This document shows, one piece after another, positions 1 through 11,708 of a stretch of DNA of 64,000 bases. The notes beneath the pieces were generated by a model. The model made no database searches. It worked only from the letters and a program-made list of their open reading frames with translations, and was not told the origin of the DNA. The DNA comes from Bugula neritina (Eukaryota; Bryozoa; Gymnolaemata; Cheilostomatida; Bugulidae): positions 6,137,389 to 6,201,388 of the forward strand of contig OZ037772.1 in assembly GCA_964035545.1 (NCBI GenBank). The letters run 5' to 3'. Position 1 is the first letter of the stretch. Each line of letters starts with the position of its first letter. Both the position numbers and the translations under genes were made by a program.

Positions 1-72
1 ATTTAAAAACTTTTAATTTTTGGACAGTTTTAAAAAAAATGCTAACTTTACACAAAATAACTTAAAACTTAC

Positions 73-278
73 CTACTAAAAGTCTAAATGGAATAGAAAC
101 CAACTCTGCTGATCGAACAGCTCCTTCATGCAGTCTTCGAGTTTGGCCAGTGGTGTCAATATGCTGAGGATAAAAATGTTTGCTGCACAATTTTGCAGTT
201 TCTGATAGTTCTTCTTAGCGTCTGAATACTTGCTACTATCCCTTCCACTTGCTGAAATCCTTCTTTTTGTTGGGAAAT
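73..278 (-). pseudogene. THAP zinc-finger exon, inactivated
   Basis: Read on the minus strand from an AG acceptor (exon start 278) to a GTAAGT donor (exon end 73), one frame shows the spaced signature of the middle and end of a THAP DNA-binding domain: RFPNKKKDFSKWKG, then LCSKHFYP, then RLHEGAV. These match the family's HRFP...W, CSKHF and RL..GAVP blocks. The frame is broken between the tryptophan and CSKHF by TAG TAG and, seven codons later, TAA. The first Cys pair of the C2CH finger was not found upstream (280-420). THAP domains occur in transcription regulators and in P-element-type transposases. This copy cannot make a full finger, so I call it a fossil exon. An intron hiding the stops would be only about 35 nt, which I think unlikely. 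Confidence 0.55.
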
Positions 279-1034
279 CTAAAATAAAAGATATGTTCTT
301 TGGCGTTGTGAAACTGCGTGATAAGTGTGTTCAGAAGTGTCCATTGTTAGTAATGCTTACTATTAGTGACAGTTGAAAATTTAACAATGGCGGCAAACTG
401 TCTAAAATGAAAATAATTCTTGAAAAGAGGCTTCAGGTGACAGGAAAAAATGAACAGGTCACGTAATATACTGCCCGGAAATCTTACTTCAAAGTGAAAC
501 TAGCAATCCTTCAAGATGGCTGCTCTTCGAAGGCGGGTCGCATTATAAAGCTGCCGGATGTCCTTTCCAAGGTTATAGTTTCAGTTCAGTGGTTACCCAT
601 ATATAGCATGCATGTATAAGCTGCAGTCAATTCAATATGCTTAGACTTGCACTGACAGGTACTGGCATGCGCTTGACATGTGATTTGATTATTTTAAAAT
701 CTTAAAATGCAGAAAAGGTGGGTGGGTTCAAAATTTGTAATTGTGATTTAGGAGACGGACTGTTTGAGTAAGTCAATAATATCAACTAGTTGATTTAGAA
801 AGATTCTATATAAAAAAATTCCTATATAGAATGGCCTGCAGCCATGCAACAATATGCATAGACATAAGCTATTATATGGTAATCAACTGAAAACAACAAC
901 AACTACAAGTCTAGTGTCAGGTTCTATATATAGCATAGGCTGGTCATGCGCTTGACATGTGCTTGGCATGTACTTGACATGCAACTGACAAATGCTGACA
1001 TATGATTGACATGTTATATATTTATGACATACAG
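279..1034 (+). promoter_or_regulatory. Gap upstream of the methyltransferase exons, with possible promoter motifs
   Basis: No coding exon was recognised here. Two ATGGCGGC/ATGGCTGC-type motifs lie near 385-392 and 514-522, resembling YY1-type core promoter or 5'UTR elements. The ATG at the second site opens a frame that stops after ten codons. A short degenerate tandem repeat of about 11 bp with the core TTGACATG fills 944-1013, just before the first visible exon. The promoter reading is weak. Confidence 0.25.
944..1013. repeat. Degenerate ~11-bp tandem repeat (TTGACATG core)
   Basis: The core CTTGACATG is repeated with drift about six times immediately before the splice acceptor at 1034. 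A related piece lies at about 661-690. Confidence 0.55.
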
Positions 1035-3957
1035 AAAGGACGCAGTATACCTTGTTCATGATGGGTTGAGAGTCTTCAGTAGTGATCTAAGTGATGTGAT
1101 GGTAGATGAACAAAGAAAGTGTAAGCAGGAGTTCATCGACAATGGATACAAACAATTTGAAAATTGGAGTAAGTGAAAAGCAATTAATAATACTTGTCAA
1201 TTAGTTTAGAGAAGAAGATATTTGTTCAACATTTAAAAAATAACATTTTTGATTTTCATGCAGCTTTCACTATTGTAATTCAACAACCCAACTTAAAAAG
1301 CTAAAGTGACCAGTTTATTAGGGACATTCAGTGTCATCTTGTCACAGTTGAAGTCCATGCTATAATGAAAAAATGACCTCCTAACTTATGTGCATGGCAC
1401 ATTTTCAAATATACGTGGATAATTTGCCCATATATCCTATTTCTTTTGGTTTCACATAGCTGAGTTAGTTTGATTTCCTGACTTCTTTTTAGATAACTGG
1501 CCTATTCTCAGATGGTTGACATAGTTTACCATAACTGAACTAATTTCACATAACCTTCCTAGTGTCAAACAGCTGACCTATTTTTAGATGAATTTCTTAA
1601 TTTTAAAAAAATTACATACAGTTTATTTTTAGGTATATTCCAAGCAAACATGATTGATATCGACACAGTGATTGATTCGCACAAAGATTTTCCTGCCCAG
1701 TATGACACAATTCTTTGTCTTGGAGCCATCATGTTTCTCTCCAGGTTAGCCAAGTGAACATTATAAGAAACTGACCTTTAAGGTTTTTAAATTATAGACA
1801 GACAGTTAATTTCAGGCTTTTTGAATGATTGATTGTTAATCAATTGCTTTCAATTTTTTTTTACAAAAAGGAACATTCAAGGCCAATAAATTAAATCAGA
1901 TAATATTAATTTTTACTGCTTAAAACAACTCATAGGATGTATTGCTAGTATTTTTTGTAAACAAATTGAACTTTAGGATTTATTGATTACGATCCTAATG
2001 GTCTCCGGTAAAAATGGCACATGTAAAAATTGCGCAGATAAAATGGCACAAGTGGAAAAGTAGGTAAAAACGGCACATTTTCAATTTTGGGGTTTGGGGT
2101 AAAGAGTTGAGGATTTAGGATGGAGTGGTTTAATTAGGTTTCAGAATGAGGATTTGAGTTTGGGATTTAGAACAATTCAACAGCAGTTGTGCGATTTCTA
2201 TACCTATACTTTTCCATTAGTGCCAGTTTTACCTAAAACCGAATTTAATATGAAACCCCTTATTATACGAGTATCTCTCAAATAATCCACACTATCACTG
2301 TGAAGTCTGCAACAACAAGATAGAACTATAATCAACAGTAAAATATTGTGTTTTAGCTGTGTTAAATGCAACTGTTTCTCTATAACTTGATATGCATGTG
2401 TTTGACTATACTAATTATACTTTATAAGCTTATGTTTGGTAGATTGACATTTAAAACCTTCACACCTTTTCAACATAAAATTTAAATTTTCTGTAGCTAT
2501 GAAGAACTTGAACAACTATTTTCAAAGCTTGCAAAACTACTCAGACCAGGGGGTGCGCTAGTGATGGATTATAGAAATTTGGAAACTATGGCAAGAACTG
2601 GAAAGCCAGTAAACGGAGGAGCAAATCCACTTACTTCAGTAGGAACAGTTTGTCATAAAACACAATTTTTTGCAAGCTCTTTTCAAATGCCAGAAGGCTT
2701 TTTACTAAATATTTGAAACATTGTGTCTTAGGTGGAGTACCATAAGATAGCAGGGGTTGTCCCGTTTTCCATATACGGCCCTGCGCCAGAACAAAACCCC
2801 ATAGCTGTGTTCTTAGCCTATGAGAAACCAGACGGGTGAGTAAACATACACACAAAGAGAATGAAGCTCTACATTACTATATTTAAAAAAATGTTCAACA
2901 GCCAAATATCTGAAAGGAACTTGTTTAATTGAAAGTTGCAAAAGTGCGTAAGCAATCAATGCAGAAATTATTCATTTTATATAGAAAAAATAATTAACTA
3001 CTGAGCACAGGCTATCAGTATTAAAATAAAAATTGTACGCTTCTAGTTCATTAAGTATAAACTCTAGATTCATCTCGCAGCTGTTTTAGCTTATTTGCTG
3101 ATCCCAGTTACATAACTGTGTTATTAGGAAGTTGCAGCCAATGAAAATATTCTATTGTGATACACAAATTATTGAATGTAAAATTTTAATTTAAATAAAA
3201 AAATTATATTTTAGTTTTGCTAAAAAGTTATTAGAAAAATAATTGTAATATTTTTGACAAAATACCGCAACCAGTTTTTGATTTTAAGAGTTGATTACTC
3301 TGAAAAAAATCTAAACAGGCTATTCTACATGCATGGAAGATAATTTTGAATTTTAGTGCATTTCAGTTTTATAGACACATGTCTAAACATGTCTAAACTT
3401 GTTCAAACATGCCTCAATTGCTTGAGCTTTATAATAATTAATTTTCCTTTAAAAACCTTCTCCTTTGTAAAATCATTTACAATTTTTTCACACACAAATT
3501 ATCGTTTGTCCTTTTCAAGTATATGCAGCATGTTTTGCTTTGCATGTGCAATTACTGTTATTCATTGCTTGCAACATTGATGCTGATTTCAATATCTTTG
3601 GTAATTCATTATTAGAATAGACTGTGAAAAATTTTGCCCACACTGAGACTTGAACCGCAGACCACCGGATTGAAAATAGGCACACTGACTATTGTACCAC
3701 GGGACTACAGGAAATTCAATACTACATAAACATGTAGAAACATAGATGTAAAACTTGTGTTTTACCTTCTGCGTTTTAGAAACAGCCTTTACATTACTTG
3801 TCCAATATTCACTAGAAAGGAGATAACGTCACTAGCTAAATCAACATTGGGTGAGAACTGCAAGATTCAGGTCTTCCATGACCTGAAAGATGAGTCAGAA
3901 TGTCCACTAGATCAAACGGCTATTGTGACATACGTCATGGAGAAACCTCTGGAATAA
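1035..3957 (+). CDS. Glycine N-methyltransferase-like protein, 5' exon(s) missing
   Basis: Five exons join in phase: 1035-1168, 1633-1744, 2497-2638, 2732-2835 and 3780-3957 (stop TAA 3955-3957), all with GT-AG borders. The product looks like a SAM-dependent methyltransferase of the GNMT/glycine-sarcosine methyltransferase type. Exon 1 carries DAVYLVHDGLRVFSSDLSD, which aligns with the region following motif I and containing the acidic motif II residue. Exon 2 has ANMID and YDTILCLGAIMFLS, matching the GNMT ANW and CLGNSF blocks. Exon 3 has LRPGGALVMDYRN, matching RAGGLLVIDHRN. The last exon matches the GNMT C-terminal FTRKEITSLAKSTLG region. GNMT transfers methyl from SAM to glycine, making sarcosine and SAH in the cytosol. 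The glycine-rich motif I exon and start codon were not seen, so the 5' end lies outside the window or in an unrecognised exon. A polyadenylation signal AATAAA follows at 4014-4019. A related sarcosine or dimethylglycine methyltransferase is possible. Confidence 0.65.
1990..2240. mobile_element. Small fold-back (MITE-like) element in intron 2
   Basis: The left segment around 2040-2078 (GGCACAAGTGGAAAAGTAGG and on) recurs as an imperfect reverse complement around 2190-2240 (TTTTCCATTAGTGCC...). About 40 bp of inverted ends enclose about 110 bp. It lies wholly within the methyltransferase intron between 1744 and 2497. No coding capacity. Confidence 0.5.
3630..3712 (-). repeat. tRNA-related SINE head or tRNA pseudogene
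   Basis: The minus strand reads like a degenerate tRNA: a B-box-like GGTTCAAGTC, a TTTTCAA anticodon-type loop, and an A-box-like GTGGTACAATAGTC. The anticodon stem does not pair well, so a functional tRNA is unlikely. It sits in the last intron of the methyltransferase gene. Confidence 0.5.
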
Positions 3958-4640
3958 TCAATTTAACAACCATACCATTTGCGTGCTAAGAATTGGTTTT
4001 TAAAACCTCTTGCAATAAAATTGGTTTCTATCTTGTTGTAATTTGGTTATTCCTTTTCATGAACGAATTTTGAACAAGCAAAAATCAATTTTCAGGCTTT
4101 GATGTATTTGATGAGTAAATTCTAGTTTATTGACTAAACATTTTAAACAATTTATTTTCATTTAAGTCATGTTGTGACAGTAACTAATTGCACAAACTGA
4201 TTAATTAGGCATCTTGTTTATGCAAATTTTCAAACTTGAAGTTATAACATTTATTGGTATTGCAATTCATCAAAGTTTTGTATATTACAGTTGATTTACG
4301 CATAAAAGAGAGGATAGCTTCAAATTCTTTTGAAATAGCCGATGCATATTTTCAAACACAAATTTGCTACATAGCTATTACTTTTACATTAAAATTCAAA
4401 ATATTATAAGTGGTTTAAGCATATGAGAGGATAACTTCAAACTCATTGAAAATACTATTGAAATGAAAATTGTAATTACTGCAAATGAAGCAATATATTA
4501 TTATATCACAAAATTATTTCAACCAAACTTATTTCTTGAACTGCTTCTTTCTACCACAACAGAGCAGTGTTGTGCAATTTCGACGTAATTTCTCTAATCT
4601 TTATCTGAGGCTTGTCAAATCAATTCTACATTGCATGTTA
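3958..4640. other. 3'UTR and AT-rich intergenic DNA
   Basis: AATAAA at 4014-4019 probably ends the methyltransferase transcript. I saw no gene beyond it before the TA repeat. Confidence 0.5.
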
Positions 4641-4760
<120 letters not shown>

Positions 4761-4974
4761 AGTATAGCTTAGGCTTTCTTTTACTAGAATAGACAAAAGG
4801 ACATGGCAGAAAAAAATAAGAACATCTAGAAATGGCGATCAAAGTACTTATGGGAGATATATTTATTAATCAATTTCTTTATGAAAAGCTGTATACAGTT
4901 ATATGTACTTATATTAGAAAATAAAATATATTGGTAATGGTGACACAACATCTCAAGAATGACCATTTGAAAAC

Positions 4975-5345
4975 ACTTATTTGGAAAGCGGACAAATCAC
5001 CAATTAATAGACAACTCACATATAGACAATTAGAAAACGGAAAAGTAAAAAATTAATATTTGGAAATTGAAAACTATTCAACAGTATAGCCTATTAGAGT
5101 CCGGAGGAGGCGTTCAGAATTTCTGGTAGAGTCCAAAACAGTTTTAAAAATAAATAGAAGTTTGCCATCTTAGTTAAGCTATAATGGCAGTAAAATTAGT
5201 TACCGGATAGTTCCAATTTAAAATTGTATTTTTAATTCAACCAGATGCTATAAAATGACTCTCTGGATTAGCCCATGTTGAATATTTTTCATTTTTCAAT
5301 TGTCTATTTGCAAGTTGTCTATTTTCCAAATAGGTATTTTCCAAT
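4975..5345. mobile_element. Fold-back / MITE-like element
   Basis: The left end (about 4978-5095: TATTTGGAAA ... TAGACAACT ... ATAGACAATT ... ATTCAAC) recurs in reverse complement at about 5275-5340, with small internal gaps. This forms a hairpin-capable element of about 370 bp without coding sequence. Confidence 0.5.
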
Positions 5346-6534
5346 TATCATTTTCGAAAATTCAATTCCAGGTTCATTGACAACTTTATACAGCTTTTTA
5401 TTTATAATTGTTGATTTGCCTTTGCGGCAACATAAAAGTAAAGTAGGCATAAAACTGCAGCTAGTCTGCTTTTTCAAAAGATTATTTTTGCAAATGGTGA
5501 AAAAATTCACACTATTAATAATTTCACATAAAGGTAGTAGACATATATGAAGTTTAGGTATAAACTTAACTCAACAATTGCAGCAGTAAAATATTAAATA
5601 TTATGCGGCAAAAATTGAGGCATGTAGTTGGGTAAAGTTTTAGCATTACTAATTAACATTACCACCCAACAACAAAATATTTTTAGCATAAATTTGTTAT
5701 TATAACATTAGTCATGTCTATCAGAAAGAATGTAATGTCAGTGAAATAATCAAGAAAACTCTAATTAAATCAGAATCATCGTTTTAAAAAACAAACAGCA
5801 AAAGTTTTGAATTATACTATTTCGACATTGTATTGTTGTACTTGCAGAATTGAAAAATGTTCACTGAAATGTTAATAGTGTTCACTCTACATCTCACAGA
5901 TCTATGTCTCATAAAATACACACAAAATGGGTCTGGACTCCTAGACAACCCTGGACTTGCTGTGTGGCATATGTATATGTATAATGTATAGGGAGAAAAT
6001 GTCTGAATTCAATGACCTAGATCTGGTATTCTCCTATGTCTTGAGTTGAGGTTTCAAGACCTGTGCGGCTTAGTGAGATGCGGAAGAACATGCTGCAATA
6101 CATAAAGCTCATCTCTTTTTTAGTTTATCACATAATAAATAACATAAATAAATAACATAAGTTAATTTTTGCCTGTGCGTGATGTTATCATGAATTCTAA
6201 AAAAATAATTATATTCATGAAAGTGTTGGTTTCAAGTTTTAGAGCCTTAAACAAAGGGTTTTACATTAGTTTGCTATACTTGTCCTAAAAAAATACGCTA
6301 TATATATAGCATTACAAATTGCATTGTAAATATGCTTTAGTAGACTATTAGAAGGTGTTGATATAGCATGCACTTGCTGGATATAATACTGATATTTATA
6401 CAGCTATCTTAGTTGACTATGGTACTGATAAGATAAAATGAACTCTTCATATACACATCGCCTACTCACATATTTTCAAACACTCGCTCGGATATAATAG
6501 TAGGCAGGTTTTTACCATTTTAAACTGCATGGCG
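5346..6534. other. AT-rich intergenic DNA
   Basis: No exon, RNA or repeat could be supported here. It lies downstream (3') of lectin gene A. Confidence 0.5.
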
Positions 6535-9500
6535 TTAGTTGCTAATAAGAGGTTCAACAGTTTCTAGTCCGTGAATTTCCACCTCATAAATATTAAGTTG
6601 CTGATTTACTTCAACAGCTGTTACTCTCACATATCTACCATACATTCTAGTATGGCATGTAACCAGAAAGATATCTGCTGGTGGTTGTCCAGAAAGGTAG
6701 TTACAGATCTCATCTTTTGGTGGATCATCAAAGTTAGTGTCAGTCTCACCAACTGTTACTCTCACATTGGCCAGTCTGTCCTTGACAGCTATAAAATTAT
6801 AATAAGTTGACAGAGCAAGATGTCAATAAAGAACTCAAAGATTCCGTGTAAAATGCTGTGCTTTTGTTTATTTAAAAGGTATACCATAAGCGTTGCAAAA
6901 AAATAGATAGCAACATAACACAAGAAATATTAAGGAGCAGCCGTGGTCTATGGATTAGAGCGCTTGCTTTGTGAACACAAAGTCATAGATTCAAACTGTG
7001 ACAAAAGTCGTTGGTGAATTTAGAAAAAGCATCCAGTCATAATTTCAGTTGTGCCACATCTGAACGAGTCTTCATATAGCTCGTTCTAACAAAAACCCTT
7101 TCCATCAAAGGTTTCTCAAAGAGATAGTGACTCTAAACTTGTGTAAGTTTTTATAACACTAAAATTATCACATATATAATATTTGGACACAAGCAGATAA
7201 TACAACAGCGGACCAAATACATTAACTGACTCACCTTGATTCCTGCACTCAGATCTGTCACAGATCTTGACACCTTCGACAAAGTGGTTTATGGCCAGAT
7301 CCACTTGTATCCATGGAGACAACTCTTTTAACGTGTTTGCTAAGCTCTCAGTTTCTCTTAAGCCAGACTCAGATGGAAGATAAATCCCATCAATAACTTT
7401 GATTCCGGATAAGTCTGAACAATATACGCTGCTCATAGTAATAATTGTATCTGAAATTTAAGGAATAGTAAACCTTCAATTAATTTTTGATTATCAAATA
7501 ATTTTAAAATGAGAAATTACAAATTATTTAAAAAAAAACTTTTTGGGTATATACAGACAACAAATCAAAGAAAATTATTATTATATGTAAAAAGATTGCA
7601 AACCTTAGAATAACCTGAAACAAGTAAAATGTCTTTACCTTGAGCAAGACTGGTAGAGAAGGCAAAGACTACCAACTCTTCAGAGTATATATTCTTCACA
7701 AGACAGTCTGTACCAGTCTGGTCACTGTAGGCCAACACATTTGGCTTATCAGACAGGAAACAGGTTGATGCATTCTTGTCATATGACACAGCAACACATG
7801 ATTGGTTACAGGAGCAGAGAGACAAGCATGATTGGAGACTGGATCTCCTACTCTGATGGTAGTATGAGAGCACATCAGAAAATGTCTGATCTAAACAGAA
7901 TAATTCATTAATAATTTGCAAAACAAAAGATATAGCAGTCGACAATAACATTTGGGAGCAGCCTTAGTTTAGAAGTTAGAGCATTGGCTTAGTAATTCTA
8001 AAGTCTTAAATTCGATCTCCAGTAAAGACCATTGCTGTTTTAAAAAATAAAATTCAGCCATAATTTTTTCTGTTCTACATATGAGTAAGTACTTAGCCGG
8101 CTTACAAAACCTGTTCCACGCATCAAATGTTCTAACAGAAATTGTAACTATAAATTTTGAAGTGTGAATTACATTCTAGATTAAAAATTTTAAGAGACAA
8201 ACTATGTGGTGACTAAACAAAATGTTAAATAGTTTTACTCAAACTTGTCAAAAGCATTTTGATTGTGCACAGCTAGGATTACTTTCTAATACAGCATGAC
8301 TCTCTTGATGGCTATTTAATGCACATTACAACTTTGATATGTCTCCAAAACCAGAATCTGCATAAAACTGAAAGTTGAGCGCCTAAGCCAAGGAAACTTT
8401 TACTTGAGTCACCGAGTCTTCTTTTACCATTTTTAAATGAGTTTTCTAATTGACAAACAGAAAAATTTGAAAGAATTCTACAATGCCGCAAAAAGATTAA
8501 ACAAATTACGGTTACAATAATTATGATAGCATATTATGTGTATAACAAAAACCAAGTGTTGGCTGCAGTAATAGCTATAAATTGATTTAGGTACTTACTA
8601 ATCATAGGAGATTGTTTCATAAAGTAAACCATCTCTTCCAAGTTTCCTTCTTCCAGCTCTACTAAAGGTTCATTGAATAGCCTACATGTTCTGTTTGTTG
8701 ATTCAAAAACACCAGACTGACACTGACTGTGGAGATCACTGCATTGAGTCATACATTCTAGAGTAGAGCGAGCTGAAATAAAAATGCGGAAGCTCATAAA
8801 TATGTTTCATTTAGGGAAACATCAAAAATACATTATCATATATCATATCGTATACAAAGCCTCTGTATGTTAGAGTAATTGTAATCTCTGTATAATGAAT
8901 GACTCCCAATTCACATGAATTATGTATAAATAACTGCTCTAAAGTCACCTGGGAATAGGCACAATTTGAGATCATTTCAACTGAGCTATTCAAATGAGCA
9001 TGATGATGTTATCTGCATGCAACTTACATATATATCTGAACAATTCAAATATATAATATATCTACAGATATAGTATTATATAATCCATTATTAGTTTGCA
9101 TTCACTCATTATGTATATTATTATACCAATAGAGGTGTGTAGAGTCAGCTTATGAATTTTATGATTTTATAAAAACAAATTGAAAAAGGAAGCAACGATT
9201 TGCAATAATATATATTTCATTACTTTTTGCTGCTTAAAATAATTAAAAGTTATCAAACATATTATTGAATTGGATAAGTAAACAACAGTTTACTATAATG
9301 TGCTAAACGAAACCTATTTAAATCTTTGCTTAAATGAAAATGTATATTGCTTTTGTTTTCAACACTGAGACTAATTTGTGTTATTAATGCTGCGTTTTCA
9401 TACATTGTGTCTTTTACTTTGGGAATTGGTTTCTATTGATTGACTTAGTTATTTATTACATATCACAAACATCAAAGCACGTTGCGAAATCAAGTTTAAA

Positions 9501-9924
9501 TACTGGCCATAATAAGTAGACATGAACAAAATTAGAGAAAAAAAAAGAAAAAATTCAGAACTCCGTTACATTATTTAAAATAACAGATAATTTGAAATAT
9601 TTACACTATTTTTGCCCCATGAGATGACTCATACACTATTTGATTATAAAACACAATATCCTATATTAGTTATAATAACTTTTTTCACAAACTACTATAA
9701 AATACGTAGAGTAGCAAAATAAATAATGCAATCACTTTTAAGTTCCATTAGGTCAACAAAATTATGGAAAACTTACCATGTTCAGACTTCTGGAGATGTT
9801 GAGATTCTGAACTGCTGTGCGCTGATGTCTTCTTTGTACAATAAAAGTCTTCAACAGAATCTGTCAAAGCAAAAAGCTGTAAATATTGAGATGCAAACAG
9901 CATGTATATCAAGAGTAGCTTCAT
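6535..9924 (-). CDS. Secreted PAN-PAN-fucolectin protein, gene A
   Basis: Complete five-exon gene read on the minus strand: 9924-9777 (ATG at 9924), 8772-8599, 7890-7639, 7450-7235 and 6788-6535. Exon junctions are all in phase 1 with GT-AG borders, giving 347 residues. Exon 1 encodes a hydrophobic signal peptide (starts MKLLLIYMLFASQYLQLFA) and a short Ser-rich stretch with one Cys. Exon 2 (about residues 50-107) and exon 3 (about 108-191) are Cys-rich PAN/apple-like modules, with CMTQCSDLHSQCQSGVF and LCSCNQSCVAVSYD...TCFLSDKP. Exons 4-5 form a fucolectin (FTP, F5/8C-like) domain: IDGIYLP, LSPWIQVDL, DRLANVRVTVGETDTNFDD, CHTRMYGRYVRV and LNIYEVEIHG. Family knowledge predicts an extracellular sugar-binding role, possibly fucose. 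This copy has CDRSEC where C and D have WDRSE. SINEs sit in the introns at 6934 and 7954. Confidence 0.85.
6934..7150 (+). mobile_element. tRNA-derived SINE, 'GAGCAGCCGTGG' family, copy 1
   Basis: The head GGAGCAGCCGTGGTCTATGG has a tRNA A-box-like sequence followed by a B-box-like ATTCAAACTG. The conserved tail includes CATCCAGTCATAATT, CCCTTTCCATCA, and AGATAGTGACT...AAACTTGTGT. It lies in the last intron of lectin gene A, in sense opposite to the gene. Confidence 0.8.
7954..8168 (+). mobile_element. tRNA-derived SINE, 'GAGCAGCCGTGG' family, copy 2 (diverged)
   Basis: GGGAGCAGCCTTAGTTTAG at its head, a B-box-like AAATTCGATCTCC, CAGCCATAATT, and a degraded tail ending TAACTATAAATTTTG. It lies in gene A intron 2. 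Confidence 0.7.
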
Positions 9925-10326
9925 GTTGAAAATAACATTCATAGAAGCTGAACAAATTGAAGCAAGTGCTTTTAGAAAACAATGCGTTACACTTGCTTGC
10001 AATACACTCTGTGCTCTAAAAATAAAATTCAATCTCTGCCAAATGGGTTCATGATATTTTTATAAGTTTACATAATTAATTAATATTTCATAAATAATGC
10101 TTCAAGGTACACTATATACATTATAGGGATGGTGCACTAGAATTGTTATATTTTTAATAACCCAATTGAGTACAAGTTATATAAAATTCAACGATGTTGC
10201 AATTAGTTTTACAAATAGTTAATCATTTTATGCAATGAGCCCATTATATAATGATGAAGCCAACAGCACACAGATCACAATAGCTTGACCTCTATAATAT
10301 TACGCTTACAATCATTGTAGTGCTGA

Positions 10327-10357
10327 GGATAATAGTTACCTGGAATAACTATTATCC
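10327..10357. repeat. Perfect short hairpin
   Basis: GGATAATAGTTA, a 7-nt loop, then TAACTATTATCC: a perfect 12-bp stem about 400 bp upstream of the gene A start codon. It lacks the T-run of an intrinsic terminator and its role is unknown. Confidence 0.8.
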
Positions 10358-10530
10358 ATAAGTCTATAGGGTGACACAGTCTAAGCTACTGTCTGTAGCT
10401 CATTGAATCACGCAGCCAGTCGTAAATGAATGATTGTTGGCTCTTCAGCTGTTTGTGTTTCACAAGCAGTACACAATTTTCTGATGAAAGGCTATAGCGT
10501 GTGTATATTCTGCTTAAGGCAAAAAGCGTC

Positions 10531-10640
10531 CACACTCAAGCACTTTCAAGCACACTCAAGCACACTCAAGCACACTCAAGCCCACTCAAGCACACTCGAA
10601 TGCACTTAAGCACACTTAAACACGCTCATAAACGCACACA
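10531..10640. repeat. Minisatellite, 10-bp unit CACACTCAAG
   Basis: About eleven tandem units in register, the first ones nearly perfect and the last ones drifting (CACACTTAAA, CACGCTCATA). Confidence 0.9.
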
Positions 10641-10935
10641 GATATGTTGAAATAACAAAAACTGAATATCGAGTAACTTGGATTTATTGCTGGGAAGTCC
10701 GTAAACTAAAAGTTACAACACAATTAAATTATAGGCTGAAAACTCTTGCAGAACACATAAAATCTAACAAATTTTTAAATGTAATACAGATGTTAAACTT
10801 TTTTGAAACGAGTATGTAGATATAAAATTATATAAAATTTTTTTCTTTTATTGATTTTTTAAGTGCAGATAAAAAGCAAACTAGTTTAGAATTGTGTTAA
10901 TTTGTCACAGCGATGCTTATATTGGTTTAAATGAA

Positions 10936-11708
10936 TTAATGAATTTCCAACTCAAAAATATTAAAATGGTCATTCACTTCAGCAGCTGTTACTCTTACAT
11001 ATCTACCATACATTCTAGTATGACATGTAATTAGAAATATATCTGCAGGTGGTTGTCCAGGAAAGTAGTCACAGATCTCATTTTCTGGTGGATTATCAAA
11101 GTTGGTGTCAGTTTCACCAACTACTACTCTCACATTAGCTAGTCGATCATTTTAATCTATAAATTTGAAAACTAGTTTTGTATTGACTTGAATTTATTAT
11201 CGGGAAGTTGAAAATATTAGTTTGATTTTAACATTATAAGATTATAATCTGACAAACAATTAAGAAGATGAAAACTAAACTAAGTAAATGCAACTGTACA
11301 TAATAATCTTTCTATGGTAACGAGTGAGTTAGCACTTCATTGAAACAGTATCTAACAAGACTAACCATCAATACTTTCAGACCTGTCCCAGATCTTGACA
11401 CCTTCAACAAAATGGCTGGTTGCCAAATCTACTTGTATTCATGGAGACAGTTCTTTTTCGCTGTGCACTGCATTTGAACCTCCGTACGACTAATTAGTGT
11501 ACAGTAACAAAATTCGAGCAGCAGAATCGAATTGTTTACCTTGCCCAGACTGGAATTTACCATGTTTAGACTCCTGAGGCTGGGAATCTGAACTGTTGTA
11601 TCCAGAAATCTGCTTTGTGCAATAATATTTTTCAGCAGAATTACTCGTCAAAGCAAAAACTGATACACATTGTGACATCAACAACATTTACACTAAGAGT
11701 AGCTCCAT
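10936..11708 (-). pseudogene. Truncated PAN-fucolectin pseudogene B
   Basis: A degraded fourth copy of the lectin family. The signal exon (11708-11561) is exactly 148 nt, as in A and C, but codon 7 is TAA (11690-11688). Both PAN exons are gone: the signal exon is followed within about 100 bp by the 3' part of the first fucolectin exon (about 11470-11366). There the tryptophan codon of LSPW is TGA (11441-11439). The last exon (11156-10936) opens with an in-frame TAA (11154-11152) and ends early after ...FELEIH. The remaining coding sequence is still close to that of C (QISGYNSSDSQPQESKHG), so the loss is fairly recent. Transcripts could exist but cannot encode the family protein. Confidence 0.85.

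Larger units (their letters stand above)
9925..10935. other. Intergenic region between lectin gene A and pseudogene B
   Basis: Upstream side of gene A. It contains a strong 12-bp stem/7-nt loop hairpin (10327-10357) and a 10-bp minisatellite (10531-10640). No further coding sequence was seen. Confidence 0.6.

Noticed and set aside
3630-3712. Functional tRNA gene
   Set aside because: A- and B-boxes are present, but the anticodon and acceptor stems do not pair.
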